Shown: positions 57,700 to 64,000 of the stretch, in pieces
Layout of the letters: the number at the start of each line of letters is the position of its first letter
Position numbering within the stretch: the first letter of the stretch is position 1
Source: Adineta steineri
Lineage: Eukaryota; Rotifera; Eurotatoria; Adinetida; Adinetidae
Reading direction: 5' to 3'
NCBI GenBank assembly: GCA_905250115.1
Contig: CAJNOI010000148.1
Span: forward strand, 1 to 64,000
Length of the DNA stretch: 64,000 nucleotides
Position numbers and translations under genes: made by a program
The notes under the pieces: model-generated
What the model saw: the letters and a program-made list of their open reading frames with translations, nothing else
The model's database searches: none
Told to the model about the DNA's origin: nothing

Positions 57700-60583
57700 T
57701 TAAATAGTAATAGGTGGTCTACAAAGGCACGGTGGTGGTGGATTTAAATGATTTGATGATGTTGTAAATGGAATTTCATGATAGAAATGATAGGGTTGTT
57801 GTTCTTGACAACAATTTGATATTGGCGGTGAACGACAATAATAAAACATAGGTGATATGTTTGATTGTTGTGTTGAACGTTCATCTAATGAGCATGATCC
57901 ACCTATTTGTGTTGTATCAGAACCAGTTGTTTGATAATATGAATCTGTTGCAATTGTTTTTGATGAATTATGATGAAATTTTTCTCGTTGTTTCATTAGA
58001 AAAACGATGACTAATAAAAGAATAACTAATACAACAATAATTCCACATGCAATACCCGTTATAAGATATTGTATATCATTAATAAATGAAGGTTTTTCAA
58101 TAAATTTTGATGATGATGATAATGATAAAATTTTTTGTTGAGATTTTATTGGTGTTAATAAATTTCGACATAAAATTTGTTGATTACTTTCAAGACATAG
58201 AGTATAATTTGTTGATGATTTTAATTTTTCAAGAAGAAAATAATTATCTGTTGAATTTAAATCAAGTATGGGTAATTTATAACCATTTTCATAGACAATT
58301 AATTTTAATGGAGATAATATATAGGACCATTCAAGAATTGCTATGTCAGAATCTTTTAACCAAACATTAAATGAAGGAAGATTTTGATGTTCAGTTGTTA
58401 GTTCAATAGAATTAGTAGTTATTGTTGTTGGAATATCTTCACATATCAATTGATTTTCTAATAGAGATCCTAATTGTTTACCGGAAAGTTCTTTTGGTTG
58501 AGCACATATCCATTGTACATATGGAACAAGTTCAGTTTGAAAATGTGTTAATAACCAATGATATAAAGATTTAATATGACAATCACATTGCAGTGGATTT
58601 GAACTTAAATCTAACGTGATTAATTGAGATATTTGTTGGAATGTTTTATTATTAAATGGTAAATTTGTCAAATAATTATTTCCTAATTCTAATTCACGTA
58701 ATGTTATTGGAAATTCTGATGATATTTGTTTTAATTGATTACGTTGTAAATCAATAGCAATTAATTTTGGCATAGATGAAAAAAATGTATCAGGTTTTAT
58801 TTCAGTAAATAAATTTGATTGAAGTTTGAAACGTTCAAGATTAATTAAACGAGAAAATGCTGGTAAAGAATCTGATGTTAACGAACAAGATTGACAACTT
58901 ATATTACGTAATGAAGATTCAATACCAGAAAATGTATCAATTGCTAATGGAAGTAATGGATTACGATCCATATTTAAATGTTCAAGTGAACCAGTAAAAT
59001 TAAATAAACCTATTAACAAGATAAAACATATATATTAAAAACAAAAATATGGTCTTTTTTATTGCGTAAAAATAACAAAACTTTGATTCAGAAGTTCTTT
59101 GAGGGTGTGGGTGGGTGAAGGTGGGTGAGGGTGGGTGAGGGTGGGCAAAGGTGGGTGAGGGTGGGTAAGGATGGGTGAAGGTGGGTAAGGATGGGTGAAG
59201 GTGGGTGAGGGTGGGTAAGGATGTGTGTGAGGCAGATACAGTATTCACACCCGCCACTTAAGTTATAAATAATGGCTGATATTCTTGCGAGTCTAATCAG
59301 ATAACATATTACTCGATCTACTTTCATGACTAATTTTTTCTATGAAAAAATTCTATATAAAAAATTAGTATGTCTTCCGTTTGAAACGGCGACTGACACT
59401 TGAAACTCTTCCTTTACTACTAGTTCAAACTAACATTACTCATATCCTTGTTCTTATAAAATTCTTACAGACATCAATTCAATTGTCTTGTCTATGTCAA
59501 TAAATATCTTCCTTCCTAAAGCAACTATTGTTTTCTATTTCCTACCGGAAAATATTGTCTATCTTCTAATGAATGTTTACCTTTTGGTATTATTTTAATA
59601 TTATTTCTTGCAAGATTTAATCGTTTAAGTTTATTTAAATGTTGAAATGTTGTTGAATTATTTAATAAAAAATCATTACTTTGTAATGATAAAGTTTCTA
59701 ATAGATTATTTTCCAGCAAAAAATTTTCATTAAACATTCGTATTGAATTAAAATCAAGTATTAATTCTTTTAATTGATTTGGTATTGTTCCAATAATTTG
59801 TTCGGAAGTTAAAAGATTATTTTGTACATTTAATATTTGTAAATTTTTCATATTTGTTAAAAATAATTTACCTAAACCATTATATGATAAATCTAAATAT
59901 CGAAGATTTTTATTAATTAATTTTAATTCATATTGATTTATATGATTATGTGATAATGATAATGTTTCTAATGTTATTAAACGATTTAGTATATTTGATA
60001 TACGATTATCAAGTTGATTATAATCAAGATATAAATAACGTAATTGTTTTTCAATTGAATGAAATGCATCATAATCAATCGATTGTAAATTACATGATTT
60101 TAATGATAAAATTTCTAATTTTTTCATTTGTTCAAATACATTCGATGGTAATGTACGTAGATTTAAACCAGTTAATGTTAAACTTCTTATATTAGCAAGA
60201 TTTGTTTGTATTGCTTCAGGTATTGTATCAACAATTGTTGGATCAAATTCTAATGTTAATTGTTCAAGATAATTTTCTAATTCACGAAATGCATTTTTAT
60301 CAATGGATTTTAAACGATTACCCGACATAATTAAACGTTTTATACGTAAACCATTGAATGCATTTGCATCAATATGTGTTATAGCATTATCAGATAGAAT
60401 AAGTTCATCAAATGCTAAATTAAATAGCCGATGTGAAGAAAAATGTGGAATTTCTGAAAGTGATTTTCGTGCACAATGAACATAATTTGAACCATCATCA
60501 CGAATACCAGATTGACATAAATCAAGTAAATTTATTGCGTATACGGGAGTTAGAAAAAAGATTAAAAAAATTCTTAATGGCAT
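57700..60583 (-). CDS. leucine-rich-repeat transmembrane protein
   Basis: Exons 60583-59581 and 59009-57700. The sum is 2313 nt, giving 770 residues. A signal peptide (MPLRIFLIFFLTPVYA) is followed by an LRRNT-like start (LCQSGIRDDGSNYVHCA). About 17 LRRs follow (for example LRYLYLDYNQL, LETLSLSHNHI, LRYLDLSYNGL, LKRLNLARNNI, LITLDLSSNPLQCDC). An LRRCT cap (NPLQCDCHIKSLYHWL, CAQPKELSG, CED) and a fibronectin-III-like stretch precede one membrane helix at about residues 645-670 (GIIVVLVILLLVIVFLMK). The cytosolic tail of about 100 residues is Ser/Cys/Pro-rich. Such receptors act in cell adhesion or neural wiring; no specific orthologue is recognised. Intron 1 (571 nt) holds a G-rich minisatellite. 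Confidence 0.88.
59101..59230. repeat. 10-bp G-rich minisatellite in the LRR-gene intron
   Basis: Eleven clean tandem copies at 59111-59220 of GTGGGTGAGG with variants GTGGGTGAAG, GTGGGTAAGG and ATGGGTGAAG, plus worn copies on both sides. The plus strand, which is the template strand for the LRR gene, carries repeated GGG runs and could form G-quadruplexes. Confidence 0.92.
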
Positions 60584-63500
60584 TATCTATAATTAAAGAA
60601 TAAGAAAAAAAAAACTTCTTTTGAATATTTAATGATTTGTTAACTAATCATTAATTGATCTTATTTATGAATAAAATATGAAGAAGAAGAAAAAAATCCC
60701 CTACTTACCTTATAAAATAGTCCATTTTATCCTTAAACATCCGGACATTGAAAATAAACCAATGAATAAATGTCATTGTTTATATAAGACAACATACGAA
60801 CGTACAATTTCTTTATTATAGACATACCTACACTCGAATATTTCCTCTCATATACGTGTGTACGTCTTAACAAATACACACAAGAGCTTTTAGCCTTTCG
60901 GACACACGAATGCGACGAGTGATGCTGATTGCATCACGTCCTGTACACAATACATACACTTCTCATTTACTATTAAACCTTAAAAATATGAACAAATAAA
61001 GCTTACTGTTTGTATACAACTAGAGAAGAGAAGAGAACGAGAGAGAGAGAAAAATGTTGCATGCCAACATTAAATTGGACACGGTTATAATAATAATCGA
61101 TCATTTCGATCGACAGCTATAATTTTTGAGATTTAACTCTCACACCTTTTGAATAGGGAGGATACTTATCATCGATATTAATCTCGATATGTGTGTGTGT
61201 GTGTGATCTGCACTTGATCGTTTCGCATCACCATTTGTCTTCTTCATCTTTTTTTATAGCCTTTAATCAAAATATATACCGACTTATACAAAGTTATTCT
61301 CTCAAATCAGAAATGAATGATGAGTTTGATATGAATCAAATTCATTGTATAGACACATGCTGAGTCATGTGTATAAATAAAAGATTTGAGCATCTTTATT
61401 GTCTATTCTCTGAGAACTTTACCTTCAAAAATTACAGCTGTTATGACTGTTGAGAGCCGCCTCCAGGAAGAGACGAGATGAAACAAACATATTCAGACTG
61501 ATAGAAGATAATCTTGATGTATCTTATTCACTCAACGCAAGAAAACAATAGATAGAGATATCGCAACGAGAAACAAACATAAAACGAATAAGGAAAAAAA
61601 AGAATATAAACGATGACAAATTGATTTAGCAAGTCAAAAATAGAGCATCAGAAATGCCGCAACTAGACGTTTTTTTTCTCCTTCACAATTCACACTATGA
61701 TACATTATCTATTGTATATGTCATAATGGAAAAGAAATTTTCTATCTTACCCACCTATTGATTTCCGGTAGTATATACTAAACGGAAGACTTATCCTTAC
61801 CTATATGCTACTCTATTGAATTGATATGTGATAGAAAGAAGGTCATACTCTCCACAGCCCAGTATGGGGTAGAAAGTTATAAAATAATGAATGAATGAAT
61901 GGACGAGAGAGAAAGGAAAGAGAGAAAAAATGAACAAGAGCGCGAAAATTCTCATTGATGCAGAGTAAATGAACAAATGTGAAAAGAGAAGAGAATCTCT
62001 AATCCTTCACTTATTGTATATAGAAACAAGAGAGTGTCATTCTTTATCGCCTTACAATTAACCTCCTCATTCGACTTTGTTCATCAAAACGACCGACAGC
62101 AGCCTTCACATACATACATATATAGATACATATTCACAAACGTATCAATAGCGATGCTAATTGAAAAATGTATCATCTAGAACGAGAGAAAAGAGCGAAT
62201 TCATGTGTAACGAGAGAACGACGCAGTGGATGGATTACACAGACAGGCGCTAAATGGATTTTCAATCAGTAACAAGGAAAGAAGAAGATGATGGCGCTCG
62301 TTCAATCAGTTAAAAAGAAACTCTCTATTTGTATTCAACACGTCACTATGATGTGACATTTCCCATGAAATAAAAGAGAGAGAGAGAAATGTTCATGTAA
62401 CTCATTTGTGCTAATCGAATGTGTTTTAATATATATACACATAAGACTATTCTCTAGTGGGGTGGTACCCCAACGATTTCCTTCTTCTCTCTCTCCGGTA
62501 CTGTCCAGACAATGGCGACTTTATTTTTCAATTGTTCAGTCGCAACACAATTGTCGTCTATTCTAAGCAGTTAAAAGAAAAAGAAAACGACGCACACACA
62601 ACAATTAGAAAAAGTTGTTATTGTTACGACAACCAATGCTTACATATATATGTATATATGTATATATACATACATACTCAAATGAAGTCTTATGAACTAT
62701 TAGACGAAAGAAGTGTGATGATGATGATGACCGAGACTTTAAGTGTCGAAACTATATAAGAGTCATACATGAAATTCAATTGAATGAAAATAAAGAAGAT
62801 GAAATCATAGAAAACTATGTATGTTTTTGTTCAAAAGTAGAATAGAAAAAGAAAGGTGACGAGATAGATGTTTGTCAATGTTAAAAGAAAATGCATTAAC
62901 GTGTGATTGATACCATTAAAAGATAATATTTATAAAGTGTTATTTCACATTTTAATGCTACATTTTTTCAATTTGTTAATTTTCATTTATAAACATTTCC
63001 TGTTTTTCTTAAAGATTTAATTTTACCAATGTGATAAAGACAAAGTAAAAATGTTCAAGTACTGTACGTACTCAATGTACAGATGGTTCCCTTCCTTACT
63101 TACCTACTCAAGAGTGTGCGCACACCAGCTGTGTGTCGTTCATTGACACTCCATTAATGTCCTTCTTTCTCTCTCCTTCTCTTCGTCATTCAGTTAAACA
63201 GAAATGAAGAAGACAAAGATTCACAAATCTCTTCCTCTTTCTTTTTTTTATTCTCGACCTACGGTCATTTGTATATATATATATGTATGTGGCAAAATCA
63301 ATTCACATTCCTAATCATATGTTATTGGTGATGACACGCGTACGATAGCATTCAGTTTGTTATTTTCTTACTGCTATGTTCATGCTGTCCATACATACAC
63401 ATCTGCAAATGTTCATCATTACATTCAGATAAAGCAGATTCACAATTAAGCTCTTGTTTTATCTCAAGGCTACTCTATATATTCTTATCGCAATCTTTGA

Positions 63501-64000
63501 CTACCACATGTATACCATGCGTGTTTTTTCAATAATGAAAATGATTGACAGATCTATTTCATCTTCTGAAAAAAAAGAAAAGAAAGAAAAAAACATCTTC
63601 TCTGGATAATTGAATTTTTGATTTGGATCAATTAAAAAAACTTCATCCAATGATTGGCATTTGATTAGATATCAACATTGTAATTATCACTGTATGTCGA
63701 ATGATTATACAAATATGTATATGAATGAATAAATGAATGAATGAATGAGGAGCCACACGTACAAGACAAACAATAGTTATACTAGTTCAAGATACCAAAT
63801 GTCATTCTATTCAATTACAACACATGCTCGACTCCGCCCCTATAGTTTTGCTTTCTATCTTTATATTCACATCTGCTTCTTGTCGCTAATCTTATGCAAT
63901 AATAACGAAAGAAGAAAACTCTTGTCAATGAGACAGATGTTTGAACGACAGCGATCATTAGGAGCAAAAAAAAAAGAGCGATATACATCAAACATAGGTG
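60584..64000. other. intergenic region, LRR gene 5' leader then no gene recognised
   Basis: AT-rich with GA/GT tracts (61030-61055, 61190-61205, 62375-62395) and an ATGA/TGAA run near 63720-63750. The plus-strand frame 62457-62759 is low-complexity at its 3' part and shows no family feature. Confidence 0.5.
60587..60708 (-). promoter_or_regulatory. probable 5' UTR intron of the LRR gene
   Basis: On the minus strand TTTTATAAG is followed by the perfect donor GTAAGTAG (from 60708). AATTATAG ends at 60587 and leaves only ATA before the start codon. Length is 122 nt, normal for this genome. It implies a leader exon upstream of about 60709. Confidence 0.55.

Noticed and set aside
59000-59327. Minus-strand open frames with repeated THPHPPSP peptide
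   Set aside because: Translation of the intronic 10-bp minisatellite between two well-supported LRR exons.
62457-62759. 100-codon plus-strand frame near the right end
   Set aside because: No domain; much of it is TA/CA repeat translation, with no splice partners.
1-64000. CRISPR arrays, bacterial operons, phage or prokaryotic defence systems
   Set aside because: The window is intron-rich animal DNA; no direct-repeat/spacer array or prokaryotic gene cluster is present.

Overview
The window is nuclear DNA from an AT-rich animal. Genes are split by many short introns of about 50-120 nt with clear GT...AG ends, intergenic DNA is low-complexity, and two 100-N scaffold gaps are present. The gene set (TBX2/3, makorin, chimaerin, synaptotagmin-like protein, GHITM, CHMP2, RNF14, an allatostatin-A/galanin-type receptor) indicates a protostome. 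Base composition, intron size and family-poor secreted proteins fit a rotifer, most likely bdelloid. That assignment is inference; no rRNA or mitochondrial marker is present.

Layout. 1-416 (-): 5' part of a DUF288/STELLO-like Golgi protein. 4248-5334 (+): seven-exon phospholipid-scramblase-like gene. 6187-7807 (+): intronless PAICS-like gene with lost active-site motifs and a frameshift at a run of eight A. 11385-12563 (+): secreted NHL-repeat protein interrupted by a gap. 12653-14226 (-): RNF14-type RBR ubiquitin ligase. 14523-15338 (-): CHMP2/VPS2. 16587-23077 (-): twelve-exon synaptotagmin-like (Slp/bitesize) gene that carries two identical, inverted tRNA-Glu(TTC) genes in its introns and a 547-residue open frame inside its largest intron. 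31769-34620 (+): TBX2/3 behind an 8.7-kb gene desert. 36405-38569 (+): makorin. 39130-40039 (-): chimaerin N-terminal half ending in a gap. 40749-47253: a secreted Ser/Thr-rich protein, a coiled-coil protein, a CAP-domain membrane protein, a small secreted protein and GHITM. 47728-48173 (+): small Ly6-like GPI-anchored protein. 55415-56839 (+): neuropeptide receptor behind a 7-kb desert. 57700-60583 (-): LRR transmembrane protein. 60584-64000: no gene seen.

The multi-exon models were assembled by hand from splice signals. In every complete one the summed coding length is a multiple of three, which supports them strongly. The genes do not form a pathway; the window is an ordinary animal gene neighbourhood. 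The most unusual items are the tRNA genes embedded in the synaptotagmin-like gene (one starts 3 nt after a 5' splice site; together they form a perfect 72-nt inverted repeat around three exons) and the PAICS-like pseudoenzyme. Small mobile elements are two copies of one hAT-like MITE, one copy of a second, a 57-bp-armed hairpin element, and a pair of tRNA-like relics.
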